From Butyricimonas virosa (GTDB lineage Bacteria > Bacteroidota > Bacteroidia > Bacteroidales > Marinifilaceae), in assembly GCF_025148635.1 (NCBI RefSeq), contig NZ_CP102269.1, positions 1,922,001-1,986,000 on the forward strand: 64,000 nucleotides of DNA, written 5' to 3'. Shown one piece after another: positions 36,801 through 45,664 of this stretch. The notes under the pieces are model-generated. The model was not told the origin of the DNA. It saw nothing but the letters and a program-made list of their open reading frames with translations, and searched no databases. Position 1 is the first letter of the stretch; every line of letters starts with the position of its first letter. The translations under genes and the position numbers were made by a program.

Positions 36801-37264
36801 GTCAACCTAAGTTGGAAGGGGTGTTGGGAAGTACCTTGTATTATAAAGGTTTTTCTTTCTCATTCTTTTTCCGTTACAAGTTAGGTGCGGATGTGTTTAA
36901 TAATGCGATGTATACGAAAGTAGAGAATATTTCAGAAAGTTCATTAAAATATAATCAGGATAAACGGGCGTTGTATGACCGTTGGCAAAAGGCCGGGGAT
37001 CGAGCTCAATTCAAGGGAATTTCATTAACGGAGACTACGAAAATTTCTTCTCGTTTCGTTCAGCGTGAAAACGTGTTAAGTGGAGAGTCTATTTCTGCCG
37101 GATATGATTTTAATCCCAAGAAATTGGCCAAACTTGGTGTGTCGGCTGTTCGTTTGCAGGCGAATATGAATGAAATTTTCCGGATTTCCAGCGTGAAAGA
37201 GGAACGTGGTATTGACTATCCGTTTGCTCGTACGATGTCAATGTCCCTTTCTGTAACTTTTTAA
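33860..37264 (+). CDS. SusC/RagA-type TonB-dependent receptor with STN domain (locus 2)
   Basis: The 1134-residue protein has a signal sequence after a basic extension (KLCISLLLCFTLGLSASTLAQ) and an STN domain (about 45-115, VNLDLKDVSIKVLFDEIQKQ). A carboxypeptidase-regulatory-like domain (VTGTVKDEKGEFLPGVTILLKG) precedes the TonB box DEVVVTGIYQ. The plug includes SVTILKDAASTAIYGSKAANGVVVI, and the barrel ends SLSVTF. It is close in design to the locus 1 receptor (both have KKESFTG after the TonB box). It should import a SusD-bound ligand and signal through FecR. The ligand is unknown. Confidence 0.96.
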   Translation: MKKKRLCLSLGGHRKRKILLMMKLCISLLLCFTLGLSASTLAQQERVNLDLKDVSIKVLFDEIQKQTNLSFVFNTEQAAKLGSVSVRAVDETVENVLRKVLMNTGMMFEFDGTLIIVRPEEPEKKEVTKIKVTGTVKDEKGEFLPGVTILLKGTQIGAVTDVDGKFSFELPKQDNLVLVFSFIGYKQQEVKVNGEDAKPLAIVLKEDVTEMDEVVVTGIYQRKKESFTGSATTFKKEELKMVGSQNLIQSLKTLDPSFSIMENNQFGSDPNRLPDIEIRGKTSVIGLKEQFGTDPNQPLFILDGFETTLQVITDLNMERVESVTILKDAASTAIYGSKAANGVVVIETKRPEQGKFKISYVGDFSLSMPDLSDYNLMNAAEKLEFERLAGYYDASSGSSGSRMTQSVLDSLYNSRRADVARGVNTYWLHEPLRVGFSHKHNLYAEGGDEAVRYGLGINYNNISGVMKMSSRNIIGGNFDLSYRKGKISFANKFSLDYNKAENPVVPFSEFSRANPYYRKTGANGKIERYLDHFDIPGTNTTYSVGNPLWNYSLNNLDEEDQFSFRNNLNLEWRIMPSLYLRGRLGIGKGVKKTEQFISPQHSRFDNYVQDQKGSYTSTTVSEFYYDGDLTLTYGALLKEVHQVNAVVGTNLRSSSSTNEGYSVSGFPNGSFTKPSFSNGFREGSKPTYSENESRSHSIYFNGGYAYNNRYLLDVNFRLDGSSAFGSNKRYTETWAVGLAWNLHNEAFLREISWINLLKIRASVGNPGNQNFSSYQSETSYAFNTWMQSSFGTSVLVDAIGNPNLKWQKTLDKNIGVDISLLGNRLNLNMDYFIKDTDPLLVYITVPSSVGITSVGTNMGSQLTKGVNGTLKYSPIYRPSDRINWTLSVNFRWQKARYENIGNSLEKLNESNREEGEVNGDGSYRDKNTSLTRYYDGGDPNSLWAVRSLGIDPSTGREVFIKKDGTYTFEYDVKDEVIVGNSQPKLEGVLGSTLYYKGFSFSFFFRYKLGADVFNNAMYTKVENISESSLKYNQDKRALYDRWQKAGDRAQFKGISLTETTKISSRFVQRENVLSGESISAGYDFNPKKLAKLGVSAVRLQANMNEIFRISSVKEERGIDYPFARTMSMSLSVTF

Positions 37265-37274
37265 ATGATGTGAT

Positions 37275-38723
37275 ATGAAAGTGTTAAAATCAATAAGAAT
37301 GGTATGTGTCGCATTGCTTGTGGTTGTTATGAGCAGTTGCGATAGTTGGTTGGATCTGAAGCCAATAGACAAGGTATTGGAAGATCAGTTGTATGAAACC
37401 GAAGAAGGGTTTAAACAAGCTTTAACGGGGGTATACGTGGAGTTGAATCAAGGGACGTTATACGGGGGAGATTTGATGTTTAGAATGGTGGAAATTCTGG
37501 CTCAACGATATAATCTTGGCTCAATCGGTTCTTACAAGGAGTGGGTAGCCTACAATTACGGTGATGATGATGTGAAGAAGAGTATTGATGGGTTGTGGCA
37601 GAAGATGTACTCACTGATCATGAATTGTAATAAATTGTTGGAGAATGCCGATTTGCGTAAAGAGGTTTTCACGGGCGACAATTACAATATTATTTACGGT
37701 GAGGCTTTGGCTTTGAGAGCCATGTTACATTTTGACTTATTACGTCTGTTCGGGCCTGTTTACAAGACGAATCCGAAGGGACTTTCCATCTGTTACAACA
37801 AGAAATTTGCTTACCAAGGTTCCAATATTCTCCCGGCTTCGGAAGTAATCGATAACGTGTTGGAGGATTTGAAACAGGCGGAGCAATTATTGGTTAAAGA
37901 CCCGGTGATTACGGAAGGCCCGAGAAATACTGCGGCTAGCGATGGGGTTAATGATCTGCGTTTGCGTACTTATCGATTGAATTATTATGCCGTACAGGCT
38001 TTGATGGCTCGAGTGTATTTGTATGCCGGGCGTAATGAAGACGCTTTGATCATGGCTCGTAAATTGGTAGAAATACAGTCTAAATGGTATCCTTTTGCGG
38101 ATTACAATTCATTAATGGAGAGTGGAAACAAGAGTAAGGATCGGGTGTTCTCGACAGAAGTATTATTCGGATTGGAGAATAAGAAACGTGGTGAAATATT
38201 TACGAATTATTTTACACCGGAATTGGACAACGGCATATTGGCTCCGACGAATACAAGTTTGTTGAACATCTTCTTGACGGAAAGTACGAGTGATTGTCGT
38301 TTCACTCCATTCTGGATTAGACCGGACAACGGTAAATACTCATTCCGTTGCTTCCATAAATATGAAGCTCCCGAGGAGAGTGATCCGTTTTTCTCCTATT
38401 TGGTACCGATGATTCGGATCAGCGAGATGTTTTATATCGTGGCAGAGACCACGGACGATGAAACGGAGGCTCGGACTTGTTTGAATCTGGTGCGGAGAAA
38501 CAGAGGGCTTGTTGCTTTTGAGGATACCGAAATGGTGGATATTCAGCAAGTGTTGAAAGAGGAATATATGAAAGAATTTTTCGGAGAAGGCCAATTGTTC
38601 TTCTACTATAAACGTCTGAACGTGTCTTCTATCCCGGCCGGAGACGACAGTGGAATGATTACTATGGACGAAGCCAAATATAAATTCCCATTGCCGGATA
38701 GCGAAACCGATTATAGAAATTAA
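37275..38723 (+). CDS. SusD/RagB-type surface lipoprotein (locus 2)
   Basis: The 482-residue protein has a lipoprotein signal (MVCVALLVVVMSSCDSW). The SusD start is LDLKPIDKVLEDQLYETEEGFKQALTGVYVELNQ, TPR-like helices include GEALALRAMLHFDLLRLFGPV, and the C-terminal signature is EYMKEFFGEGQLFFYYKRLNV. It lies 10 bases after susC and should form the lid of that transporter. Confidence 0.95.
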   Translation: MKVLKSIRMVCVALLVVVMSSCDSWLDLKPIDKVLEDQLYETEEGFKQALTGVYVELNQGTLYGGDLMFRMVEILAQRYNLGSIGSYKEWVAYNYGDDDVKKSIDGLWQKMYSLIMNCNKLLENADLRKEVFTGDNYNIIYGEALALRAMLHFDLLRLFGPVYKTNPKGLSICYNKKFAYQGSNILPASEVIDNVLEDLKQAEQLLVKDPVITEGPRNTAASDGVNDLRLRTYRLNYYAVQALMARVYLYAGRNEDALIMARKLVEIQSKWYPFADYNSLMESGNKSKDRVFSTEVLFGLENKKRGEIFTNYFTPELDNGILAPTNTSLLNIFLTESTSDCRFTPFWIRPDNGKYSFRCFHKYEAPEESDPFFSYLVPMIRISEMFYIVAETTDDETEARTCLNLVRRNRGLVAFEDTEMVDIQQVLKEEYMKEFFGEGQLFFYYKRLNVSSIPAGDDSGMITMDEAKYKFPLPDSETDYRN

Positions 38724-38725
38724 AT

Positions 38726-39478
38726 ATGAACCGTACGATGAAAAAAAATATATTCATATTTGCAGCTCTGATTGTGAGTCTTTGGAGTTGCCAGAAAGAT
38801 TTGGATCTTTATTCCGGGCGTGATTTCATCTATTTCAATCCGTCTGCGGGTTTGGATTCTACCTATTTCTCATTTGCTTATGTGGATGTAAATAAGGAGG
38901 TGGATTCTCTCTACATCATGGTGAGAACCGGTGGTGAGGTGAAAGATTACGACCGACAGGTGAAAGTGAAAGTGGCCGAAACGAATGCTACAGTGGATGT
39001 TGATTATAAAGCTTTGGCGGATTCATACACTATCCCGGCAGGGAACACGTTCGGTGCGATTCTTGTGGAACTGTTGCGACCGGAAATTTTGAAAAAAGAG
39101 GAACGTTACATTATTTTGGAATTGGAAGAGAATAACGATTTTGCGTTAAGTTATCCGACCAAAGTAACCTCTTCAAATGATGAAGGGTATAGCGCCATTC
39201 GTTATAGAATCTATTTCTCCGAGATTATGACTCCTCCGTTGAAATGGAGTATTCCTGAATTTGGTGAATTTTCGGTGAAGAAGTTGGATTTCATGTGTAC
39301 GGAGATGAATATGACACGGGATATGTTTAATGATCCGGAATATATGCTTGCTTCCCGTCAACAATATGTTGGAGCTAAAATGGTACAGATTTTAGATGAA
39401 TATAGTGCGAACGGTAACCCGATTTATGAAGATGACAACGTGACGTTGATGAAAATGGGTGATAAGTATTATAAATAG
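38726..39478 (+). CDS. DUF4843-type lipoprotein (locus 2)
   Basis: The 250-residue product has a lipoprotein signal ending SLWSCQKD. A second ATG four codons in (38738) gives a cleaner signal peptide and may be the real start. The mature protein opens LDLYSGRDFIYFNPSAGLDSTYFSFAYVDV and is beta-rich with a Calx-beta-like repeat pattern (VKVKVAETNATVDVDYKAL). Position after SusD and the YF/SF motifs fit DUF4843 lipoproteins. It is probably a surface accessory of the SusCD complex. Confidence 0.75.
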   Translation: MNRTMKKNIFIFAALIVSLWSCQKDLDLYSGRDFIYFNPSAGLDSTYFSFAYVDVNKEVDSLYIMVRTGGEVKDYDRQVKVKVAETNATVDVDYKALADSYTIPAGNTFGAILVELLRPEILKKEERYIILELEENNDFALSYPTKVTSSNDEGYSAIRYRIYFSEIMTPPLKWSIPEFGEFSVKKLDFMCTEMNMTRDMFNDPEYMLASRQQYVGAKMVQILDEYSANGNPIYEDDNVTLMKMGDKYYK

Positions 39479-39495
39479 AATCATAAAAGAGAAGA

Positions 39496-41034
39496 ATGAT
39501 GAAAAATATATTATTTCTAATAACACTATTCATCACGGTGGTTTTAAGTGCCTGTTTTGATGATAAAGGGAATTATGATTATCATGAAATCAATGAATTG
39601 CAGATAACAGGATTGCCAGAGGAGTTGCAGGTGAAATATCGGAATGTGGACACCTTACGGGCCACTCCGGTTATTGAAGCAACGGCTGACGACGGCAGTA
39701 TGCCGGATCGGTATAGTTTTAAATGGGAAGCTGTGTCCGAATTGAAAGCCGGAGAGACTCAAACGACCTCGTATTTGATTGGAGAAGAGGAAAATTTGAG
39801 CTATTTTGTGGAACTTCCGGATGGCGAGTACAACGTGAATTGCTTGGTGAAGGATACGATTACTCGGGTAACTTGGAAAGGGACATTTAAATTGAGAGTA
39901 ACTACCCAATTAAATGAAGGTTGGCTGGTACTTTCGGATGTTAATGGAAATGCCCGTTTGGATTTGATTTCGATGTCCGCTAAAGAGGATATGGTTGTAC
40001 GTGATATATTGCAGGACGCTCCAGAGTTGAAAGGGCCTAAGAAAATAAATTCGGTATATCAAATGTATTATAATCAATGGGGAACGGATTTAAGATTTTA
40101 TATTGTTACCGAGACTGCAACCGCTGCTCTTGATGTTGCGACTTACCAATGGGATGAAGCAAATGAGATCCGTTATGAAATGTTGGAGTATCCGGCTGAT
40201 TTTTCTGCCACGAATAGAACGGCAGGAATGGGGTGGGAACTATTGGTTTCGGATAAATATGTTTTTGGGGGAACAACCTTTGGACAAGAGGTACTTTTTG
40301 GAGTCCCTATTAATTATTTAACAGGTGATAATGGAAATTATTTTAATGTTGCTTCGGCGGTTGGCGTGAATACATCATCGACTGCTATGTACAATGATAT
40401 CATACTGTATGATACATCTAATAAACGTTTTGTGAAACTTGCAACGGGGGGAATGCGAAATTGTGAGTTGATGTCAGTGAAAGAATCCTTATTTTCTTGG
40501 GAGACAGGGAAGGATTTTGTTTGGATGGAAAATTCATTGTATGACGGAGGAACTACTTATGCGATATTGCAGGATACTGAAGCTCCTTATACACGTTATT
40601 TATATGTGATGGGGATGCCTTCTTTTGGGGCAGGGGGTGCTCAGAAAAAATTCATTGAATTGGATGGTTACCCGGAAATTGAGAATGCTACGTGTTTTGC
40701 CGTACATCCGAATAATCCGTGGGTATTTTATGCTGTCGGGAACACGGTGTATTATTTCGACTTGGAAGGGCATAAAGCAGAACCTATTCATTTGGATAGT
40801 GAAACGATTACAATGTTGAAGTTTAATTTGTTTAGGGGTATAAATTCTGCATACGATCCGGTATGTAATGCATTACAAAGAAAATTGATCGTGGGATCGG
40901 TGAAATCCGGCGGAGAGTTGAACGGTGTGGTACGTACGTATGATTTGCCAACGGTGATCGGTGATGATTTTGTTGAGTCTACTATGCACAGTGGATTCGG
41001 AACTCCCGTTGATGTAACTTATAGAGAGAAATAG
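39496..41034 (+). CDS. PKD-like family lipoprotein (locus 2)
   Basis: The 512-residue protein starts at one of two adjacent ATGs and has a lipobox (TVVLSACFDDKGNYDYHEIN). The N-terminal 130 residues look like a PKD-type immunoglobulin fold (DRYSFKWEAVSE, GEYNVNCLVKDTITRVTWKGTF). The remainder is beta-propeller-like, with recurring segments such as GWLVLSDVNGNARLDLISM and ENATCFAVHPNNPWVFYAVGNTVYYFD. The family regularly follows SusD and DUF4843 genes and is predicted to sit on the cell surface. No enzymatic motif was seen. Confidence 0.78.
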   Translation: MMKNILFLITLFITVVLSACFDDKGNYDYHEINELQITGLPEELQVKYRNVDTLRATPVIEATADDGSMPDRYSFKWEAVSELKAGETQTTSYLIGEEENLSYFVELPDGEYNVNCLVKDTITRVTWKGTFKLRVTTQLNEGWLVLSDVNGNARLDLISMSAKEDMVVRDILQDAPELKGPKKINSVYQMYYNQWGTDLRFYIVTETATAALDVATYQWDEANEIRYEMLEYPADFSATNRTAGMGWELLVSDKYVFGGTTFGQEVLFGVPINYLTGDNGNYFNVASAVGVNTSSTAMYNDIILYDTSNKRFVKLATGGMRNCELMSVKESLFSWETGKDFVWMENSLYDGGTTYAILQDTEAPYTRYLYVMGMPSFGAGGAQKKFIELDGYPEIENATCFAVHPNNPWVFYAVGNTVYYFDLEGHKAEPIHLDSETITMLKFNLFRGINSAYDPVCNALQRKLIVGSVKSGGELNGVVRTYDLPTVIGDDFVESTMHSGFGTPVDVTYREK

Positions 41035-41035
41035 G

Positions 41036-42127
41036 ATGAGGAGAATATTGGTTTGTGTGGTGTTTGTGCTTGTATGTTGCGTGGTTCATGCGCAACATAC
41101 AGGCCAATACAAGATTGGTGGAAAAATTGAAGGGATGGATTCCGGACGGGTTGTGATGAAGCAGAAAACGATGGAGGGGTATAAGGAGTTAGGCTCTTCG
41201 GGCATCCAAAAGGGGCGTTTCGAGTTTAAAGGAGAAATATCGGAAATCCAGTCTGTACAATTATTTTTTGATGATCAACGAGGGAGTTTGACATTATTCC
41301 TTGAACCGGGTAAGATTCAAATAGCCGTGAAAAAAGATTCGGTATATTACGGGAAAGTAACAGGTACACCGACAAATGAATTGTGGGGATATTTTAATGA
41401 AGAAGAGCGTCGTTTGGAAAAAGTGGAGATGGAGTGTGCCCAAGCTTATCAGAATTCATTTCAAACTAAAGATCGGGAGAAAGTACGTACGGCAACAAAA
41501 GCTTTTACCGATGCAACGAAAGCTCGAAAAATTTTCCGAGCAGACTTTTTAGGTAATTCTGACCATAAGTATGCGGCAGCTTGTTTTTATTGTGCTTCAC
41601 TCATGCAAAAGATGCAATATGCAGAGTTAGATTCTTTAGTGAGAAGTTATACTGGGATGGAAAATAATAATGACGTTCGCCTTATAACTCAACGTCGAGA
41701 TTTAATGAGAAAGGTTGCCGTCGGTGTTAATGTCCCGGAGATCAATTTACCCGATGTCGAGGGAAAATCTTTTGCTTTATCTTCTTTAAAAGGGAAGTGG
41801 GTATTGTTGGATTTTTGGGCATCCTGGTGTGCTCCTTGTCGAAGAGAAGGAAAGCACGTTCTTGAATTGTATAAAAAGTACCAACAGAGTGGATTTGAAG
41901 TTTTAGGTGTAAGTATTGATCAAAATCCTGATGCATGGAAACAAGCCATCCAAGAAGATCAGACTCCGTGGAAACACGTTTTAGACCAGAGGAGTGAAGT
42001 GGCTAAAACTTTTGGTGTTTCTTCTGTTCCCCGGGTATTTTTAATTGATCCGAAAGGTGTTATTGTAGCTGTTAATTTATACGGAGAGGAGTTGGAACAG
42101 TGCTTGGAAGAGATATTCTCGAAATAG
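41036..42127 (+). CDS. TlpA-type thiol:disulfide protein with DUF4369 N-terminus (locus 2)
   Basis: The 363-residue protein has a signal peptide (MRRILVCVVFVLVCCVVHAQ) and an N-terminal DUF4369-like domain (YKIGGKIEGMDSGRVVMKQ). A linker helix region leads to a C-terminal TlpA thioredoxin domain with WCAPC (Cys265 and Cys268) and cis-Pro in SVPRVFLID. It starts 2 bases after the PKD-like gene, so it is cotranscribed, and a strong terminator follows. Its role is periplasmic disulfide reduction; the partner is unknown. Confidence 0.92.
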   Translation: MRRILVCVVFVLVCCVVHAQHTGQYKIGGKIEGMDSGRVVMKQKTMEGYKELGSSGIQKGRFEFKGEISEIQSVQLFFDDQRGSLTLFLEPGKIQIAVKKDSVYYGKVTGTPTNELWGYFNEEERRLEKVEMECAQAYQNSFQTKDREKVRTATKAFTDATKARKIFRADFLGNSDHKYAAACFYCASLMQKMQYAELDSLVRSYTGMENNNDVRLITQRRDLMRKVAVGVNVPEINLPDVEGKSFALSSLKGKWVLLDFWASWCAPCRREGKHVLELYKKYQQSGFEVLGVSIDQNPDAWKQAIQEDQTPWKHVLDQRSEVAKTFGVSSVPRVFLIDPKGVIVAVNLYGEELEQCLEEIFSK

Positions 42128-42154
42128 TATTTAAAATAGAATGTAGTCAGTGAG

Positions 42155-42188
42155 GCTGTCTCAAAATAGTTTTGAGACAGCTTTTTTT
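42155..42188 (+). terminator. Terminator of the locus 2 operon
   Basis: GCTGTCTCAAAA (42155-42166) pairs perfectly with TTTTGAGACAGC (42170-42181) over a 3-base loop and is followed by seven T. Confidence 0.93.
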
Positions 42189-42190
42189 GT

Positions 42191-42241
42191 CTTTTTTTCA
42201 CCCGAATGTAGGTGTGGATTGTATTAGTATAAATGTAGTTC
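42191..42241 (+). promoter_or_regulatory. Conserved upstream element, copy A
   Basis: TTTCACC...GGTG forms a small inverted repeat and is followed by ATTGTATTAGTATAAATG. A similar block lies at 50517-50565 before fecR of locus 3. Both lie 120-250 bases upstream of the first gene of a transcript. It may be a promoter or operator shared by the two units. Confidence 0.4.
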
Positions 42242-42362
42242 TCGGGGGGAGATAATTTAGAATTAGTTTTTGGGATAATCAGGCTGGAGAGGAGCTTGAT
42301 GTTAGGCGATTATTGTTCATTTTTAGGATGAACAGGAGTTTTCATGCTAAATAATATGCGCA

Positions 42363-43433
42363 ATGAAAAAGAGAGGTGGTTATTTGAGTATCGTTTTGAT
42401 GATTTTGTTTTGCGGCTCATGTCGAGATTTATTTCCCGTACAGGTTCGTCAGGGAAATTTTCATGAGGTTCGGGATTCCATGCGAGTAGACGGAAAGAGA
42501 GTGTTGATCTTGTTAGCCTCGGGGGATTGTAACGTGTGTAAAGCGACAAAAGATGATTGGGCTGGGGATAAAGAGTTAGTAGAAAAATTGAATCGAGATT
42601 ATCGCATGTGGCAATTGGAAATTACTGACGAGAAGAATGCGTTGATTCCTCAAGTTTTACGTACGCTATCCACCCCGACAATGATCATTGCAGATACCAG
42701 TATGCGAATAGAATACTTGCATACAGGATTTATCGGAGCCGAGGGATTATTGTCCGTGCTGCAATTGTTGGAACAGGGTCAGAATGTGCCACCCCGGTTG
42801 AATGTATCTCTTTACACGTCGTATTCTTCGAATGTCTATTCTTTTTTCGAGAATGTTTTGCAGGCATCATTTCAATTGACTTGTCCGAACATGGATATGG
42901 ATACGGTAGTCTTGCGGAAAGGGATGTATCGGGTGAAGATGTCGTTGGATACGGAACCTTATTTCATGAATCTTTATCTCGGATGGCGATATTGCGGCTT
43001 ACTTGGGGATGATAAACAAGCCATTGAGTACAAGGAAAAGGCATTAAGAAATTTAGATGATTTGGATAAGTTGCTTTATCGTGAGTATATCGCCGAGATG
43101 GAATTCGGGGTGGTACGAGAGGTCGATTGGGAAAAGAAACGGCTTTTTGCTGATCAGTATGATTTTACTCGGGAGCCGGATGATAAAGAGACTTGGTTTG
43201 ATATTGTTTACCGGAATTCGTTTGATTCTCCGATAATTATTTCTGCCATAGAAACAAGTTGCGGTTGTTTGTCTTTTTCGTGGGACCGAACGCCTTTGTT
43301 GCCTGGAAAAACCGGAGTGATAAGGGTAAAATATAAGTCGACAGGGGAAGGACGGGTTTATAAAAAGGCGTATGTGTTTTCTAATTTGCCGGATTCACCC
43401 CACGAGATACAATTACGTTGTACTAATAATTAA
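42363..43433 (+). CDS. Lipoprotein with thioredoxin-like and DUF1573 domains
   Basis: The 356-residue protein has a lipobox (ILFCGSC, Cys20). A thioredoxin-like N-terminal domain (about 35-135) carries an atypical CNVC pair at 56-59 and a cis-Pro-like STPTMIIAD. After a helical middle, a C-terminal DUF1573 domain (about 265-355) shows AIETSCGCLSFSW with Cys300 and Cys302. DUF1573 domains are immunoglobulin-like and exported. It begins the block that contains the EGF-like peptides, and no terminator follows. A role in handling thiols or in holding partner proteins at the membrane is plausible but unproven. Confidence 0.8.
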   Translation: MKKRGGYLSIVLMILFCGSCRDLFPVQVRQGNFHEVRDSMRVDGKRVLILLASGDCNVCKATKDDWAGDKELVEKLNRDYRMWQLEITDEKNALIPQVLRTLSTPTMIIADTSMRIEYLHTGFIGAEGLLSVLQLLEQGQNVPPRLNVSLYTSYSSNVYSFFENVLQASFQLTCPNMDMDTVVLRKGMYRVKMSLDTEPYFMNLYLGWRYCGLLGDDKQAIEYKEKALRNLDDLDKLLYREYIAEMEFGVVREVDWEKKRLFADQYDFTREPDDKETWFDIVYRNSFDSPIIISAIETSCGCLSFSWDRTPLLPGKTGVIRVKYKSTGEGRVYKKAYVFSNLPDSPHEIQLRCTNN

Positions 43434-43437
43434 GGTT

Positions 43438-44037
43438 ATGAAAAAGAAACCGGATATAAGTTTTATCGTGTTTCTGGTGATTATTATTGCCGGAGGAATA
43501 TATGTAAATTACTTGACTGCTTCGAGAAACCGCTGGCGGGAGACATGTCATTACCGGGAAATGGAGATCGAGAGAATGCACGGGAGTACGGATTTTCTAT
43601 TAAGATTACTTTTCGAGACGTATAAAAAGAAATGGTGGAGTGGTGATTCAATCATTAGGATTCAAATGGATGAAAGGTCGGAGTGTATTCATGACGGTTT
43701 GCAGGATTGCATGGTGCTTTACATCGCTGGTGATATGACAGATAAATTACGGGATCGACGATTAAGTTATATTTTGAATACGTGTAAGGATATGGACTCG
43801 TCCCGGTTGGTTGTCGTTGTTGATGAGAAATGTGATTCGGTTTTATTTGAGATATTGAAAGCTTACCCGTATCGAGTGTTTGAAGCCGGGCCTTTAGGGA
43901 ATAGATTAGGACGAGAAACCGCAATTTTTTACGTTGGAACTCAACGGCAGGTACAGGCTTATTTGATATTGAATGATTACACGTTGAGCGTGTTGAATAA
44001 TTATATGAAGTTGATCCGGGATGATTATTTAAAATAG
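43438..44037 (+). CDS. Membrane-anchored protein of unknown function with a periplasmic domain
   Basis: I start at the ATG at 43438, four bases after the previous stop, because it opens a single membrane helix (ISFIVFLVIIIAGGIYVNYL, about residues 7-26). The remaining 170 residues should face the periplasm. They contain a short coiled part, then alternating strands and helices (RLVVVVDEKCDSVLFEILKAYPYRVFEAG, TAIFYVGTQRQVQAYLIL) that could be a thioredoxin-like or Rossmann-like fold without a CxxC. I do not recognise the family. Its position between the DUF1573 lipoprotein and the EGF-like peptide gene suggests a part in the same system. Confidence 0.7.
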   Translation: MKKKPDISFIVFLVIIIAGGIYVNYLTASRNRWRETCHYREMEIERMHGSTDFLLRLLFETYKKKWWSGDSIIRIQMDERSECIHDGLQDCMVLYIAGDMTDKLRDRRLSYILNTCKDMDSSRLVVVVDEKCDSVLFEILKAYPYRVFEAGPLGNRLGRETAIFYVGTQRQVQAYLILNDYTLSVLNNYMKLIRDDYLK

Positions 44038-44094
44038 ATATCGCCATGTACCAGGCGAGGTTGGTACAGATGATTTACTTTATACTTTAAAACT

Positions 44095-44325
44095 ATGAAA
44101 AAGCAAGTGGAAAAATTAGTCGTGCTTCTTGGAGTTGCGGGAGCATTTGTTTTGATGTCATTTAATGAGCCGAGGTGGTTTGATAAGGCTGTGGGCGAAG
44201 AAACGTATTGTGGCCATGGTGATTTTGTTAAGTTGAGCGAAACTCAGTATTCTTATTATGGATATTGTAAATGTGATCCGGGGTGGTTTGGTGATAGATG
44301 TGAATTTAATGAAGATGATTTGTAG
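44095..44325 (+). CDS. Small secreted four-cysteine EGF-like peptide, copy 1
   Basis: The 76-residue product has a signal-peptide-like N-terminus (KLVVLLGVAGAFVLMSF). The short mature part has four cysteines (39, 58, 60, 69) and ends YCKCDPGWFGDRCEFNEDDL. The CxCxxGWFGxxC motif is the last half of an EGF domain, which would form two disulfides. EGF-like modules this small are unusual in bacteria. It resembles in layout the NVEALA peptides of Bacteroidota, which are also tiny, Cys-containing, exported and encoded next to propeller lipoproteins, but it lacks the NVEALA motif. Duplicated with its neighbour at 45665. Confidence 0.8.
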   Translation: MKKQVEKLVVLLGVAGAFVLMSFNEPRWFDKAVGEETYCGHGDFVKLSETQYSYYGYCKCDPGWFGDRCEFNEDDL

Positions 44326-44340
44326 GTAGTGTGAATAGCA

Positions 44341-44377
44341 AGCCGAATGGCAGTTTCCTTTGGAGTGCCATTCGGCT
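44341..44377 (+). terminator. Hairpin between EGF-like peptide 1 and its propeller gene
   Basis: A perfect 12-bp stem (44341-44352 with 44366-44377) is followed by TTAAAT. The second unit has an analogous stem at 45916-45954 with different bases. It may be a partial terminator or an RNA stability element that favours the peptide. Confidence 0.7.
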
Positions 44378-44394
44378 TTAAATATAGATATATG

Positions 44395-45591
44395 ATGAAT
44401 ATTAGACTTTTGTTTTTTTGTTTTGTCTGTTTCTTTCTCTTGGAAAGGGGGTATGGACAAGTGAAATCTTCCGATGTACCTGTGATTCGTCTTTGTCCGG
44501 AAGAGGCTCAGACGTTAAAGATGTCGGAATTGTTCACCGGTTACCGGGTAATGTCGTTAAAGGGGTGTTCTTACACGTGGGTGAAAAATATTTTAGAACT
44601 GGATGACCGATTTATTGCTTTGTTTGAGATAAGCCTTGGTAATAATTATATTGCAGAGTTTGATAAATCTGGAAATTTTAAACGAAAGATAGGAAGTAAT
44701 GATGATTGTGACAAGTATCATTACGTTCATGATATATTTTTTGAGTCAAACGGGACGCTTGGAGCTTATGCTTCTTCGAATCCGGAGTACTTAAACTACT
44801 CGCTGGAAGGGAAATTGAATTATCGCCGGGCAATAAAAAATACAACCGGTATTTGGGACGAGGATTTTGCTTTGAAAGGGCGTGTGGGGAATGATTTGTA
44901 TTTATGGTGTCGACGTTATCGACAAGGTAAAAATTATTCCGAAAGTTATTGGTTAAAAGTTATGACGACTGACGGTCGTCTTGTTCGGCAATTTTTCCCT
45001 TTGAAAGGGTTGAAAAACAGAGGTAAAGACTCTTTTTATCGTTATGGGAGTGCTATCAGATTATATAATGTTTATGACAGTTATATTTATTCCGTGGAAG
45101 GGGATCAAATAAGACCAAGTTATTATGTTGATAAGGGCCAACATTCAGTTCTTCTTGATTTTGAATTGTGGTTTAAAGACGAAGAAAAAGCGAATCGAGA
45201 AGCAGGAGTGCATCATATAACGGTAAACGAAAATCGAAAATATGTAATGGGCAGTTATTTTTTTAAAGAACGGTATTATTATTTTGTTCATGATAAGTCA
45301 AATGGAAAGACTTGCAATTATGTTTCGATAGATGATGATATTTTGTTTTCTTTGTCTTTCCCGATTAAATATTTCCCGTCAGTTTATTTTGATAGTTGGA
45401 ACAATTTTGATGATCACTATATCTATTTTTATTATCGTCCGCGGGCTTTTATCCGAAAGGTTGATCGTTTGAAAGAACATTTGTTACCTTCGGCATGGGA
45501 TGAATTTTGTCGGAAACATCCGGATATCATCAAGATATATCAAGAGAATGATAGAGATGCTTTTGTTATTATCAGTTATAAGTTTCGATAG
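44395..45591 (+). CDS. Six-bladed beta-propeller protein, copy 1
   Basis: I take the second of two adjacent ATGs (44395) because it aligns with the start of copy 2. Both then have 398 residues. The signal peptide is MNIRLLFFCFVCFFLLERGYGQ. The mature protein has repeated beta blades, for example VKNILELDDRFIALFEISLGNNYIAEFDKSGNFKRKIG, the form of the Bacteroidota 'six-bladed beta-propeller' (DUF5128-like) family. No catalytic residues are obvious. It is encoded right behind the EGF-like peptide and may bind it or a shared ligand. Confidence 0.78.
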   Translation: MNIRLLFFCFVCFFLLERGYGQVKSSDVPVIRLCPEEAQTLKMSELFTGYRVMSLKGCSYTWVKNILELDDRFIALFEISLGNNYIAEFDKSGNFKRKIGSNDDCDKYHYVHDIFFESNGTLGAYASSNPEYLNYSLEGKLNYRRAIKNTTGIWDEDFALKGRVGNDLYLWCRRYRQGKNYSESYWLKVMTTDGRLVRQFFPLKGLKNRGKDSFYRYGSAIRLYNVYDSYIYSVEGDQIRPSYYVDKGQHSVLLDFELWFKDEEKANREAGVHHITVNENRKYVMGSYFFKERYYYFVHDKSNGKTCNYVSIDDDILFSLSFPIKYFPSVYFDSWNNFDDHYIYFYYRPRAFIRKVDRLKEHLLPSAWDEFCRKHPDIIKIYQENDRDAFVIISYKFR

Positions 45592-45664
45592 TGGGACGAG
45601 TAGTACAATATAGCCATGTACCAGGCGAAGTTGGTGCGGATTATCTACTTTATACTTTAAAACT